From positions 97,723,924 through 97,787,923 of the forward strand of contig OX393550.1 in NCBI GenBank assembly GCA_947650365.1: a stretch of DNA of 64,000 bases, in the 5' to 3' direction. The translations under genes and the position numbers were made by a program. Below the pieces are notes generated by a model. The model did not search any database, was not told where the DNA came from, and saw nothing but the letters and a program-made list of their open reading frames with translations. Origin of the DNA: Chamaelirium japonicum (lineage: Eukaryota > Streptophyta > Magnoliopsida > Liliales > Melanthiaceae). Below are positions 1 through 11,345 of this stretch, in pieces (positions within the stretch are counted from its first letter, which is position 1; every line of letters starts with the position of its first letter).

Positions 1-2350
1 ATATGGGCTTTTTAAAGACTAGTCTCCAACAGTGAGGATCATATGCCCCCTGACCCCATTTTGAAATCTGTAAGAGTACGAAGTCCTATGTATTTGTCAC
101 TGCATACCCCACATCTCATGGTTTAAGACCTAGTTGAATTCTCCAAAGGACACAATCTTGATTCCCAAGAGTTTGTTGTCCTACGTAATAGAAAGTGCTA
201 GATTATATTGATGAGGTAGCCGAAGCAAAAATGATCGCACCAACTAGTAGGATACACATAGAGAAGAGTGACAACACTTCAAAGCTAAAAAGTTGATGCA
301 TGCAACCACACTTCAAAGCCATTTGTTCTCTGTGGTTTTATATACGAGGAAAGCACATAAGTTTCTCGCGTATATTAATGAATCGTTAACGGGAGAATGC
401 AGAGAATGCTCAATTATGAATGAACAAAAGGGAAACCGCAACAGGCAAGAAAAACATTGTGTCCAAATGGTGAAGTTAGCTTTGAAGCATGCTTCCATGG
501 GCATAATAACTGTAATCATATATAACTGTAATTTTGATCTTTCCATCAAGGAAATAGTTGTTGGATTAACTTTTACATACCACAAAGAATTTGAAACGTA
601 ATATATCAAAAAAATGAAGGAACTACCATGACCGGACCAATATCTGTAGATCGAATACTATGTGATCCATATACATAAGATACAAGATACTTGTTCAAGT
701 GTATATCATACATTTCTAATGATAGAACTAAGACCATTGCTCAGATTCAAAAGAGCTCTTATTGCCTCTTACATCATGTCATTGACAATGGGCCATCGAT
801 TGTAATTTTCTTTTTCTTGGATGAATGTGACTTTTGCAACTACATGAATCATTACGAAATAGAATGGAGCAATTCTTTCCATATGATGTGATATCGAAGG
901 CAATATTGCTCTTACTCATGCTATTGAAAATCAGACGTATTGAACTAAAATTATCTGCCATTTCCATCAACGTGTGATGTATACCGTGCTTCTAATCAAA
1001 AGATCTTCATTTCCAAATCGTAGCTCATCATGTCAACTAGTATTCTGAGGCTCCAAAGCCTTCCTTGCTTGTTCTTGTAGAGAAAATACCCATCAAAGTT
1101 AGAAATATCTGCAGAGTGGAGAATGTAGAAAATACCCCTATTATACGATAATTAAATAAGTAATAGATATTATCAAAATAGTTGATAAAGTACTTTGTGA
1201 TGACATGTATTAGATAAATAAGAACTTTATTATCAGACAAAGAATGTAAAAAAATCATTAATAAATAGATAGGTCTTATAAAAAAATAAATGAATTATAA
1301 TATGAAACATAATAGATCATGCAATAAAAAGGAATTGAAGAACAAAATGAAGTGAAATTTTTAAGTCAGTGAGTCTAAATAGTTTTTGTTTTATTTATTT
1401 CTAGAAAGTGTTAAGAAAGCAACATCATCATTTGTACACTAAAGAGATTAGTTGGTATACTAAGATAAACAATCTAGCCAATGGCCAAATTATTGACCGA
1501 CATGCGAGGGGAAACAACAATTAAAGTCTGTGATGAATATTTGATGACAATTTTATATAATGACAAGAAACTAATTAAGAATCTAGCAGGATAAGGCTCA
1601 AGCAGAAGATACCATATGTAACGTCTCGAGAAATATTTAATTGTCCAGAGGACTTTCATATAACAATATGCCCAGAAACTAGAATTTATTTGACCCTATA
1701 AATATTTTCTGCTAGGGTAACTGCTGCAGTTGCAAATCCATCTTATTAACATGTTGATGTCTTCTATTTTTATTATTTGATGTTACTATAATAATTACTA
1801 TTATTGCTTTTTATCAATATTATGCTTCAAATTTGCTATTGCTATCCTGATCGTATATTCATATACTATTAAATTTATAATTAGTTATAACTAAATCATA
1901 AAATTTATGTACTAGCTAAATATGGAGCCTAGGGTTACCAGGCTAGAATTATGGCGTCAAACCCAAATTACAGTACTATTGAGAATTAATAAAATGCTAG
2001 TGTGTTGTTCATAAAATCTGTCATTAATATGAGAAGAATTTGACAATAGAATTCACCCAAATTAAGTCCAAGCCATACAAATTAATCGGATAGTGCAGAA
2101 ATTTGTTAAAATAGTGAACAATTATTGATATATTGCTGCAAATAAGGAGTTTCAGAAAATATCAATGCAGAATGGGATTCATATTAGCACGGAAGAACAT
2201 ACTACAATCTAAGAATGGTGGAATCTATGCAGATGCGACGATCCACCAAGGTATTGAGCGTCAACTAGTATCACATACCAAAGAGAGTAACTTCGTTTTT
2301 TTATGAAGGGAAATCTTTTTGACGAATTTAGATATTTTTCATATAAAACA
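1..2350. other. AT-rich intergenic spacer, no gene seen
   Basis: Open frames here are short, lack family signatures and overlap on both strands. Base composition is strongly AT-rich. No LTR boundary, inverted repeat or tRNA-like box was recognised. Old unrecognisable repeat sequence is possible. Confidence 0.6.
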
Positions 2351-2620
2351 TTTTGAGATTGGCTACCGGTTTAGTCCCACATCGCTAACGGGGCACCCAT
2401 TGGCCGCTTAATATACCCGTTGTGGACCTCCCTAGTCCCCTTACAACCCGGATTTTAGGGTGTGAGGGTATCTAACTTGGTATCAGAGCTAGGCCCATCT
2501 TCTGCTCTGGGTGCGCCTTACCGATTGTGCCTTGCCACGCATGCTCCGCGTGAGGGGGGGTGTTGAGATAGTCCACCGATTTAGTCCGACATCGATGAGG
2601 TGGGGCACTCATTGGATAGT
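2351..2620 (+). mobile_element. Candidate TRIM (terminal-repeat retrotransposon in miniature)
   Basis: Two related segments begin TTTTGAGATTGG (2351) and TGTTGAGATAG (2561). They share a following GTTTAGTC/ATTTAGTC, an ACATCG block and GGGGCAC-CATTGG. Between them are a perfect initiator-Met tRNA primer-binding site, TGGTATCAGAGC (2478-2489), about 70 bp of unique sequence, and a purine tract GAGGGGGGG just before 2561. LTR, PBS, short non-coding middle, purine tract, LTR is the TRIM arrangement. The right LTR appears to stop near 2620, so the copy is truncated. A deletion derivative of a larger element is the alternative. Confidence 0.55.
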
Positions 2621-2641
2621 TACCATCCAGAAAATACTAAC

Positions 2642-2782
2642 TGTTAGGAGATGACGGCTAGGGTTTGGAGAGGAATAGAATGCATTCCATTGAGGGACTC
2701 AAGCCCAATATATGTACATGTATATCTATACAATCCGACCCGACTGTACAGTAAACCCGACCCATCTATATGTACATTAACA
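2642..2782 (-). repeat. Copia 3' LTR, 141 bp
   Basis: TG...CA termini. Matches 7829-7969 over its full length with no difference seen by eye. The flanking base is part of the CTAAC duplication. Confidence 0.95.
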
Positions 2783-2795
2783 CTCCCCCTCAAAC

Positions 2796-5700
2796 TCACG
2801 GTGGATCATGAACCGAGAGTTTGCCTAGAAAATGCCGGAAGCGAGCAATCGTCAGGGGCTTCGTCAGAAAATCAGCAGTCTGCTCCGATGAGGAAATGAA
2901 AGGCAGGGAGATGGTGTGGTCGAGAAACGCCTGGCGAACATAATGACAATCAACTTCAATATGTTTTGTTCGCTCATGGAAGACCGGGTTGCTTGCAATC
3001 TGAATAGCACTCCGGTTGTCACAGAAGAGAGGGGTGGGCTCGGATATCACCACTCCCAAGTCGAACAGAAGGCGGCGAAGCCAGACAATCTCGGCGGTGG
3101 TGGAAGCCATAGCCCTGTATTCGACTTCGGTGCTGGAGCGAGCAACAGACTCCTGCTTCTTGCTGTGCCACGAAATCAGTGAATCACCCAGAAACACACA
3201 GTATCCTGTAGTAGATCGACGAGTGACTGCATCTCCTGCCCAATCTGCATCGGAGTAGGCACGCAGCACCAACGGAGAGGTGGAGGGAAACAGTAGTGAA
3301 CGGGTGATGGTGCCCCGGAGGTAGCGGATAATCCGAAGAACAACGGCATAGTGTACTGACCGTGGAGCTTGAACAAACTGACTGACAATGCCAACAACAT
3401 GGGCAATGTCTGGCCGGGTCATGGTGAGATAGACGAGCATCCCAACCAGCCTCTGGTAGCGGGAGACATCCTGGAGCGGCTCACCATCTGTAGCGAGAAG
3501 CTTCAAATTGAGCTCCATGGGTGTATCAGCAGTGCGTGTGTCAGTAAGAGCTGTGTCAGTAAGAGCAGCATCAGCAAGGATGTCGGAGATGTACTTCTGC
3601 TGGGAGACCAACAGACCACGAGCTGACCGGGCAATCTCAAGGCCCAAAAAGTAGCGAAGAGAGCCCAGATCTTTCATCTCAAACTGACTCTGGAGGTGCC
3701 GCTGGAGAGAGGCGATGGTGGCACTGTCATCCCCAGTGATGATCATATCATCCACATAGAGGAGAAGAACTGCAATGCCCTGACTGGAGGAGCGAGTGAA
3801 TAAGGCATAGTCAGAGTGACGCTCAACAAACCCGGCCGCCAGAACTGCACTGCGAAATCGCTCAAACCAGGCACGAGGGGCCTGCTTGAGCCCATAGATG
3901 GCTCGGCACAACCGACACACGTGCCCTGGAGGAACTCAAATGCCCGGAGGAGGAGCCATATAGACTTCCTCGGAGAGATCACCGTGGAGAAACGCATTGG
4001 TGACATCCATCTGATGGAGAGGCCACCCTCGAGCAGCTGCCACAGCTAAGAGGGTGCGCACAGTAGTCATCCGAGCAACTGGAGCAAACGTCTCCTCGTA
4101 GTCAATCCCATACTCCTGGGAGAAGCCACGAGCAACGAGGCGAGCCTTGTGCCGCTCAATGGATCCGTCAGGTCGAGTCTTGACCTTGAATATCCACTTG
4201 CAGCTAACAGGCACCACCCCGGAGGGACAAGGCACCAACTCCCATGTCTGGGTCCGCTGAAAAGCCTCAAGCTCAACTGACATGGCTTGCCGCCACTCTG
4301 GATGTAACGCTGCCTCACGGTACGATTGGGGCTCCCGATGGGTGTGTATAGCAGTAAGAAAAGCCTGAAAGGATGGTAAATAGGAGACACTGGCAGAGTA
4401 GCCAGAAGAGTCAGAGGGAAAAGCAGAGTAGCCAAACCTGTCAGGAGAGTAGTCATATCTGTTAGGAGGGTGATGTTCGCGCGCTGGGTAGCGCCGAACA
4501 GGAGCAGAATCCACGACCGGGGAGGAGGAGACAGCAGCATCAGGCGAGGGAGTACCAGTGTGAACCGACTCTGGAGGAGGAGCTGCAGACCGACGAACAT
4601 AGACACGAGTAACAGGTAGTGGTGGAGGTGGCGAGGGAGACGGAGGAAGTGGTGGTGATGGTGGTGGTGGTGGTGGTGGAGGTGGCGGGGAAGATGGAGG
4701 TGGAGTAGGCGTGGATGGGGCAACAGAAACCGGGGGTAGAACAGGGATGTGGAGATGTGAGGAAGGTGAGGAGGATGACGCAGGAGGCAAGGAAAGATCC
4801 CGAGACTCAGGTGAAAAGTACGGGACATCCTCAACAAAGGAGATGTGACGGGAGACACGGATCCGACGAGCCAAAAGATCGTAGCAACGATACCCCTTGT
4901 GCTCCCGACTGAGCCCCAAGTGAACACACCTAACAGACCTCGCAGAGAGTTTGGTGCGCTCATGGGGAGGAAGAAGAACGAAACACGTGCAGCCAAACGT
5001 GCGAAGAAGAGAGTAGTCAGGTGGGCTGGAGTGAAGGCGCTCGTATGGGGTGGCACCGGACAGAGCAGACGACGGAGTGATATTGATGAGGTGGACAACC
5101 GTCATGACAGCTTCAGCCCAGTAGGAGTGAGGAACAGACGCAGAGAGAAGCAAGGCTCGTGCAGTCTCAAGGACATGACGATGCTTGCGTTCGACAACGC
5201 CGTTCTGCTCATGGGTGTGAGGACAGGACTGCTGGTGAAGAGTGCCGTGAGACTGAAGAATCTCACGCATCTCAGATGAGAGATACTCCTTGGCACAATC
5301 AGACCGAAAGGTCTTGATGCGCCGACCAAACCAGTGTTTTGAAAACCGGACCGGACCGGGCGGTTCAACCGGTTTGGACCGGAACCGGAGCATGTTTTGG
5401 TTCGGTCTTTGAATAAACCGGTTTGTATGTTAACCCAGGAATCAAACCTTCCCATTGAAGAATTTAGTAGATATCTATATAAAAAAACATATTTTCATAC
5501 GGTTCAAACGGTTGAACCACCGGTTTGAACCGATTTGGACCGAACCGGATGCCTTTTCGGTTCGCCTTCCGGTCCGGTTTTGAAAACACTGGACCAAACT
5601 GAGTGTGTATCATAGTGGTGAATCTCCTAAAGATGTGAGGTACTTCAGATCGATGACGCATAAGATAAACCCAGGTGCACCTAGAATAGTCATCGATAAA

Positions 5701-7478
5701 GCACACATAATACAGGTAACCCGATAGAGATGCAACAGGAGCAGGACCCCAAATGTCCGAATGGACTAAATCAAATAAAGCATCAGACTGGGAAGCACTA
5801 GCAGAAAATGGAAGAGCTAGATGCTTTGCCAGTCTACAACCCGTACAAACAGAGAGGGGGGAGAAAGATGCTCGACCCAAAGCGCCCGAACGGAATCCGC
5901 TTTTGAGTCGATCACTCGATATATGACCTAACCTTCTGTGCCACAGGTCGGCATCAGAGGTGACAGACATGACAGACGCAACGGAAGACACATGTAGATG
6001 GTCCAACTGGTAAAGTCCTCCTGCCCTACGGCCCAGCCCAATCCTCTGACCCGTCCGCGAATCCTGCACAACACAAACAGAAGGGGTGAAGGTGACAGTC
6101 AGGCCAGAGTCGCAAAGAGAACTGATAGAGATCAGATTAATATTAAGACGGGGGGCATGATGGACATGGGGTAGGGTCAGGCGACCAGAAGGGTCAGAGG
6201 TGGTAGTGATGGAGCCACATTGCGGAATAGGGACGAGAGTCCCATCCGCAGTGCGAACCTCCTGGTGGGTGGTAGTGGGAGAACAGTCCGTGAGGACAGT
6301 AGAGTCAAAGGTAAGGTGACAGGAGGCACCCGAATCGAAGATCCATGGAGCAGTAGTACCAGAGGTGGCAGACAAGCCGTGCGCAGCCGCGGAGCCGGTG
6401 GAGGCTAGGTGGCGAAGAAGGAGCTCCTCGAGGCGCTGAAGACGGTTCGGCTCAGGCTGAGAATGTGCTGTAGTAGCAGTGGGGAGCGTCGAGGCCTCTA
6501 CAGTAGTCGTTGTACCACCCAAGTGGCGGAAAGAAGACAAACCACGTCCACGGCTCCGTCCACCTCGACCGCCGCGTCGATCGTCGCGAGAAGTCGAAGC
6601 CCAGCGTGGGGCTCTCTTATCCGGACCCCAGCGGGGGTTGCGTGGAGGACGTGTAGGGCATTCGCGCTTCATGTGGCCGGGCTCCTTGCAGTAGTGACAG
6701 AAGACAGCCTCATCGGAGAACCCGGCTGCCAGGACAGTGTCGGAGCTAGGAGCAAGTAGAGGAGGACGAGCGCCCTGAGTCTGAAGGCGGGTCTCCTCGT
6801 CGACCAAGGCGAGTAGAGCATCCTCTAGCCGAGGGAGTGGCTCCGGTGCAGGAGCTGGGCAACTATGAGAGCAAAGTCCGACCGAAGCGCTGCCAGGAAC
6901 TGGTGCAGGTGGCCCTCATCGAGGTAGCGCTGGAAATCCCGGGAGCGGGGGCAGGCACACCGCTCCGGGATCAGTGAGTCCAGCTCATGCCAGTAGACAC
7001 TCATCTGACTGAAGAAGTCCTAAATAGTGCGCTCCCCCTGACGGGCAGACTGCGAGTCACAGATGAGCTGATGCTGGCGTGCGCCTCCGAGCGGGAGAAA
7101 ACGGTCCCGGAGATACTCCCACATCGCGCGCGCTGTCGGAAGGCGGCCGATGGGAGCAAGGAGCGGACGAGCAACAGAGTCCAGAAGGTACGCCCGGATG
7201 GCCTGATCGTGGCGGCGCCACGTAAGAGCAGCAACGGTGGTGGCCGTGGTAGCATTCGCAGCAGAAGACGCTGCACTGCTGGTGACAGAGGAGGAACCGG
7301 AGTAGTCAGTGGGAGGAGGATCCTCGCCGGTGATGTGACCCCACAGATCACGACTGGAGAGTGCGGCCTCGACGGTGAGGGACCAATCAGGCTAGTCGCT
7401 GGCCGATGACAACTGAAAGGCGACCGTCTTTAGCGGTGGAGAGATCGCAACGACGGACGGTACGGCAGGAGAAGCCAT
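2796..7478 (-). pseudogene. Copia gag-pol polyprotein, interrupted
   Basis: Gag probably starts at the ATG 7476-7478. A zinc knuckle CHYCKEPGHMKREC lies near 6655-6699. Protease FDSGASCH is near 6330; the integrase HHCC region and core follow (LWHRRLGHIS, then VHSDIWGP). The reverse transcriptase box YVDDMIITGDD is near 3730-3765, and RNase H (SDADWAGD, EYRAMA) ends at the stop at 2796. Lesions: in-frame TAG at about 7392-7394, TAG at 7020-7022, a frameshift near 6841-6862, a 260-bp MITE in the integrase core (5332-5591), and TGA at 3936-3938 in reverse transcriptase. A proline-rich stretch near 4620-4750 corresponds to a (GGT)n tract on the plus strand. The copy cannot encode its own proteins, so it was either moved by enzymes of another copy or damaged after insertion. 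Confidence 0.9.
5332..5591. mobile_element. hAT-type MITE nested in the copia integrase
   Basis: The 260-bp insert begins CAGTGTTTTGAAAACCGG. Its other end, reverse complemented, begins CAGTGTTTTCAAAACCGG: one mismatch in a terminal inverted repeat of about 24 bp. Both sides carry GACCAAAC (5324-5331 and 5592-5599), an exact 8-bp target duplication, the hAT hallmark. The interior is rich in ACCGG/CCGGT palindromic motifs and has no coding capacity. It separates two parts of one integrase reading frame, so it inserted after the copia element. Confidence 0.92.
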
Positions 7479-7479
7479 G

Positions 7480-7800
7480 GAGAAGGCTCAACAGAGGGCC
7501 GGGGGTGCTGAGGGAAGGGGTGAGAGGGTCGGGTGGGGTGTCGGGGCAGCGGAAGGGGGGGCGGGAGGGGCTGGGAGGTGTCGGGTGGGGTGCCGGAGCA
7601 GAGGGAGAGGCCGGAGGGGGGGCGGAGGGGGCTGTCGGGGCAGAGGAAGGGGGCGGGGTGTGTTGTAGAGGGTGCGGTTGGGCTGTCGGGGCAGAGGGGG
7701 CTGCCGGGTGGTGCGGAGGGGGCGGAGGGGGCTGCGGGTGGTGTCGGGTGGTGCGGAGGGGGCTGCCGGGGTGGAGGTGCTGCCGGAGGTGCTTCCGTTG
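7480..7800 (-). repeat. G/C-rich imperfect repeats in the copia leader
   Basis: On the plus strand, motifs such as GGGGCAGAGG, GGGGCTG and GGTGTCGGG recur irregularly. This is the untranslated leader between the primer-binding site and gag. The apparent glycine-rich frames here are compositional. Confidence 0.6.
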
Positions 7801-7828
7801 CGCGAGAAACCCTAGAGCTTTGATACCA

Positions 7829-7969
7829 TGTTAGGAGATGACGGCTAGGGTTTGGAGAGGAATAGAATGCATTCCATTGAGGGACTCAAGCCCAATATAT
7901 GTACATGTATATCTATACAATCCGACCCGACTGTACAGTAAACCCGACCCATCTATATGTACATTAACA
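7829..7969 (-). repeat. Copia 5' LTR, 141 bp
   Basis: Identical partner of 2642-2782, followed in element orientation by the Met-tRNA primer-binding site (about 7817-7828). Flanked at 7970-7974 by CTAAC. Confidence 0.95.
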
Positions 7970-7974
7970 CTAAC

Positions 7975-9027
7975 AATTAAATAATTGGGACAAAGGATAA
8001 TATAATAGACAGGCAATCCAAGATTCCAGTCAATGTTGTTTACATGGGTTAAACAATAAATCTACAGAAGTGCAAAAATCTTACAAATTTTGAAGCTGAA
8101 ACAAATGATATCATCATTTTCATTATAGATTGATAAGCAATTGTCGGCAGTCATGTTTTGACTGAATTAGCTCTGTTCACAATGGTTTATGTACTCTATG
8201 GTTTCCTTTCAAATTCACAAAAATTCAGGTTACTAGAGACGAGACCATAAATGATGAGTTTTGAAATGGAAAAAAAAAAAGGAAGAGAGAATAGATGCGT
8301 GACACAAAAGAAAGATAATAGAAGAGGCACAAGTTTATTTCCTTTTCCATTAAAATTGTTCTTATAATACAATGGTCCACCCTCTTTAGTAAGGGGAAAA
8401 ACCCATCTCTCAAAATTCTATCCGCCACTCCTTTTGTTCCAATTAACTAAACACCCCTATATTGTTTTTTTTTGAAAGGTAAACACCTCTATATTGGTTT
8501 GGTTGAGAGAAAGCAGGCCATGGGAGAACCATGGCCTCTACTTTCTCACGAATTCTTATTCCATGAATGGAATAGAACCACCAAAGGACTTCGGTGCGTC
8601 TATTTTCTCATCAATCGTGACCCTTTTGATAAAATTTTCACTCACATCAAATTTTAACAAGAAATTCCCAAAATCTAATTCATACCATAACCATAACCAT
8701 AACCATCAAGTCATGTCCCATCTACTTGGGGTCGGATTCCCAAACCCTAATGACAAGCTCAAAAGGAGTCAATTTAACTAAAAATGTAGCAAATATGTGT
8801 GCATTTTTATCAACTGTTGTTGGAATTGCTTCCATTGGAAGCCAGACAACACTCATGCTGGATGGATGTGCCATTGGAGCACCGCAAATCTGCAACCAAA
8901 TCAATTAACTCTTCATTTTCTTAACTTAGATGTTATAGACACCATGCATGCATTTTTTTTTCAGCACATGATTTGTTGGGAAGTCATAGTGAAAACATAT
9001 TGTAACAATTACTTAATTCTTTTCTTC
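7975..9027. other. Spacer between copia element and SINE
   Basis: Mostly AT-rich. It contains an A/G-rich run near 8269-8290 and the LINE-like tail listed separately. A minus-strand open frame of 60 codons at 8722-8904 was examined and no family was recognised. Confidence 0.5.
8686..8762 (-). mobile_element. Possible 3' tail of an RTE-type LINE or dependent SINE
   Basis: Read on the minus strand, this carries ATCCGACCCCAAGTAGATGGG followed by tandem GGTTAT units. That resembles the 3' end shared by plant RTE LINEs and their SINE partners (GACCCCA-then-GGGA followed by a short tandem tail). No coding part or target duplication was found, so the call rests on motif resemblance. Confidence 0.35.
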
Positions 9028-9225
9028 TTTTTTTTGAGATCGGCGGGTGTCCCAAAACTTTCGGGAAGAGCCCACTTCAGGCTCAGACTAATTCCTTCAG
9101 GAGTGAAGCCCGACCAACTCGGAATTTCGCACCGCACTCCTAGGAAATCGAGGGGGGGAGGAGTCAAACACATAACCTCCTCACCCAAGCATCAGTTGCT
9201 TGCCAACTCTAGTGGGTAAGTGCTT
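9028..9225 (-). mobile_element. tRNA-derived SINE, family 1, copy a
   Basis: On the minus strand: GAGTTGGCAAGCAACTGATGCTTG (box A-like), then GAGGAGGTTATGTGTTTGACTCC (degenerate box B), then a body with GTCTGAGCCTGAAGTGGG and TTTTGGGACACCC, ending in an A-rich tail (poly-T at 9028-9035 on the plus strand). The same order of blocks occurs at 36697-36856 and 54422-54596. Confidence 0.65.
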
Positions 9226-10966
9226 CGATTTCTAGGCAAAATCCATCAACAAAAAGCACATAAAATACTGAAATATTTATCGAGACAGATGAGGGACTGA
9301 GGGTAAGCAGAATCTGATAGACAAGATTCAAAGCAATTGCTAGGCTATGAATCTTCTCTGTGGCCTATGGATCTTCAAGAACATGCTGGTTATGGGGTCA
9401 AAAACGGCTAGGTAATGCGGTATTGCTAAATTCAAGACCCAAAGAAGAAACCGCCGAAAGTCGAAACATTATTCAGAAAATTTCTCAAGGCTTCCCTTTT
9501 AGGCAAAAAGCTTAGAGCTCATTTTCATTTACCCTATAATTAGAGCTACTGGCTCTATTAATGGTGTTGACAGTGTGCCACCGGCATTAGTCCTATAATT
9601 AGAGCTCGCGCACGCACCTACTTGGCAGAAGAGAAGTCATCAGGCTTGACGCCAGAGCTTCAAGCAGGACAGCGCTGGCTCTGGTGGTTGACTCTCACTG
9701 TAGATACATTCTGAGAGAGTTTCCACCAGCTGCACTGCGAGGTTCTCGATGAACCTCCCAATCTCTTCCTCTCGTGAATGTCTGCTCGCAAGCAGAAACA
9801 GTGCCAGCACTGCTCTTAGGATCGAACCCTGAGTCTCATTGCGTAGGATGCCGCGGCTAGCAGCCCCATGGTTGCCTCGAGGACAGCCATGGTGGACCTC
9901 CACCGCGATCACCTCCATGGCTGACACTGATGCCAAGGTACTAGACCTAACACCTTTTCTGATTCCATCTTCCTCACCATCCCTCCCACTATATAAGCAC
10001 ACCTGCATGCCAAGGGTGATGCCCCATATCTAGTGTATATTAGTCTTGGTTGGATTCAGGTTTCGGTGCATGAATCTCGAAAGTGCAGGCCCTTATGTTC
10101 CTTGAACCCGGCCTTGACATGATTACCTTCCTAATAAGGAACCCCGGGCCCCAGCCCAAAGGATGTGGATAGAATTATTGTGCTATGGGTCTCGCACCGG
10201 GCCGCACAAGCATAGGTTCTGCGCTCATCTTTGTGTAGGACCTGGCAATCTAGCCTAAGGATAAAGCCAAATAGTAGAAACCTTGAAGTGAATTGAAGCC
10301 TAGTTTTTGGGTTGGATCTTAGACCAGTACATGTAGTGGACTTTGTTGTGTGTGTGTGTTTTATTTGCTGGACCGGCCAGGCGGGGGCGTGAGAGCAAGG
10401 GCTCAGAGAGGTCCGAAGATCGGAAGAGGGGAGGCAGCAGCTGCTGTTTATTAATTCCATAAAACCGCGAACATGACATCAACGGTCAGGATTTGCACGC
10501 ACAAATAAGGCATAACGTCCTTGAGGGAAAGTTCGCTCCACAGTATCGGTATCGGGAGTCGAACAGGGAACCTCTCCAACATGGGAGAGAGGAAAGTACC
10601 ACCAGGCCAAGAGCTCGTTGGTACTTCGTTGTGTTTGAATCATAAAAGTTTGATGAACCAACTGGCACAGTTGGTTCATAATGGGCAATGGTTCAAACAC
10701 AACAAAGGGCAATGATTCAAGATAATAAAATCTTGATGAACCAACGGCGCCAAATGGGCAATGGTTCATTCACAACCAAATTTGTAGAGTTTTGACCATA
10801 GTTTGAGATGCGACCGCAGGTGGAAGCCAGTGTTCCTTCGTGCAAAGCAGCGAATAGGACTCATAGGAGTACTGTTGCTGATTTCGAATTACCCACCAGC
10901 GGGAAGCTGGATGCATCCAACTAGATGATCTTCCGGCAAAATTCAAAAGTGGGAAGTTGGTAAACA

Positions 10967-10970
<4 letters not shown>
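9226..10970. other. Spacer; one unrecognised open frame
   Basis: Minus-strand frame 9640-10008 (122 codons, including RHSREEEIGRFIENLAVQLV) looks more protein-like than its surroundings and could be an exon or gene fragment. I recognise no family and see no convincing splice partners. Around 10640-10770 a block containing TTGATGAACCAAC and GGGCAATGGTTCA occurs twice. Confidence 0.4.
9640..10008 (-). CDS. Hypothetical open frame, 122 codons
   Basis: The frame runs from an ATG at 10008 to a stop at 9640. The middle and C-terminal part has a helix-like pattern of leucine, alanine and charged residues (AVLALFLLASRHSREEEIG). No domain was recognised. No neighbouring exon or promoter supports it, so a chance frame or a gene fragment is as likely as a real gene. 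Confidence 0.2.
   Translation of the reverse strand: MQVCLYSGRDGEEDGIRKGVRSSTLASVSAMEVIAVEVHHGCPRGNHGAASRGILRNETQGSILRAVLALFLLASRHSREEEIGRFIENLAVQLVETLSECIYSESQPPEPALSCLKLWRQA

Positions 10971-11017
<47 letters not shown>
10971..11017. repeat. (CT)n microsatellite
   Basis: Uninterrupted CT dinucleotides over about 47 bases. Confidence 0.95.
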
Positions 11018-11020
<3 letters not shown>

Positions 11021-11145
11021 GTAATCCCTTTGTAGCATTGGCCTATTATGTGACCCTTCATCAACTTTTATTCTGAACCACCATCTGCATTTAGCCCCTC
11101 CATCAACTTTTATTCTGAAAATAGTCTTATCCTAGTAAGCATAAG

Positions 11146-11345
11146 TTCTCACAATTGATAACTCAGTTGGTAAGGCATGCAACCTGTGGCCTTAGTGAAA
11201 GGTTCAGATAAGCATATTTCATCCCGCTCTGTAGTTCCAAGCCTCTCTCTCATCTTTGTGGGCAAGCTTTCCTACTCGTGGGGTTATTAAAAATCAGGGC
11301 ACTTCTCTCGTGCACCTATGACGAGCTTCAATCCTTGGTGCATCT
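11146..11345 (+). mobile_element. Possible second-type tRNA-derived SINE
   Basis: TAACTCAGTTGGTAAGGC (box A-like) is followed about 30 bases later by AAAGGTTCAGATAAG (weak box B). Spacing suits a tRNA-derived head, but it does not form a clean cloverleaf, so it is not called a tRNA gene. No second copy was seen in the window. Confidence 0.3.

Larger units (their letters stand above)
2642..7969 (-). mobile_element. Complete Ty1/copia LTR retrotransposon
   Basis: The element runs right to left. Its 141-bp LTRs (2642-2782 and 7829-7969) start TG and end CA, and I read them as identical. A 5-bp target duplication CTAAC flanks it (2637-2641 and 7970-7974). Next to the right-hand (5') LTR is the primer-binding site TGGTATCAAAGC, matching initiator Met-tRNA; next to the left-hand (3') LTR is a purine tract reading TTTGAGGGGGAGTG in element sense. 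Domain order is gag, protease, integrase, reverse transcriptase, RNase H, the Ty1/copia order. Identical LTRs mean recent insertion, yet gag-pol carries several lesions and a nested MITE. Confidence 0.95.

Noticed and set aside
4067..5098. 343-codon minus-strand frame
   Set aside because: Alternative frame of the copia pol; His/Leu-rich because it overlaps the proline-rich (GGT)n stretch.
7406..7834. Glycine-rich frame resembling a GRP
   Set aside because: Lies in the G-rich copia leader and runs opposite to the element; no start context or domain.
8722..8904. Conserved exon on the minus strand
   Set aside because: 60 codons, no recognised family, and it runs into a LINE-like tail; splice sites not convincing.
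11146..11220. Possible tRNA gene
   Set aside because: Box A is fair but box B weak and no acceptor or anticodon stem forms; better read as a SINE head.
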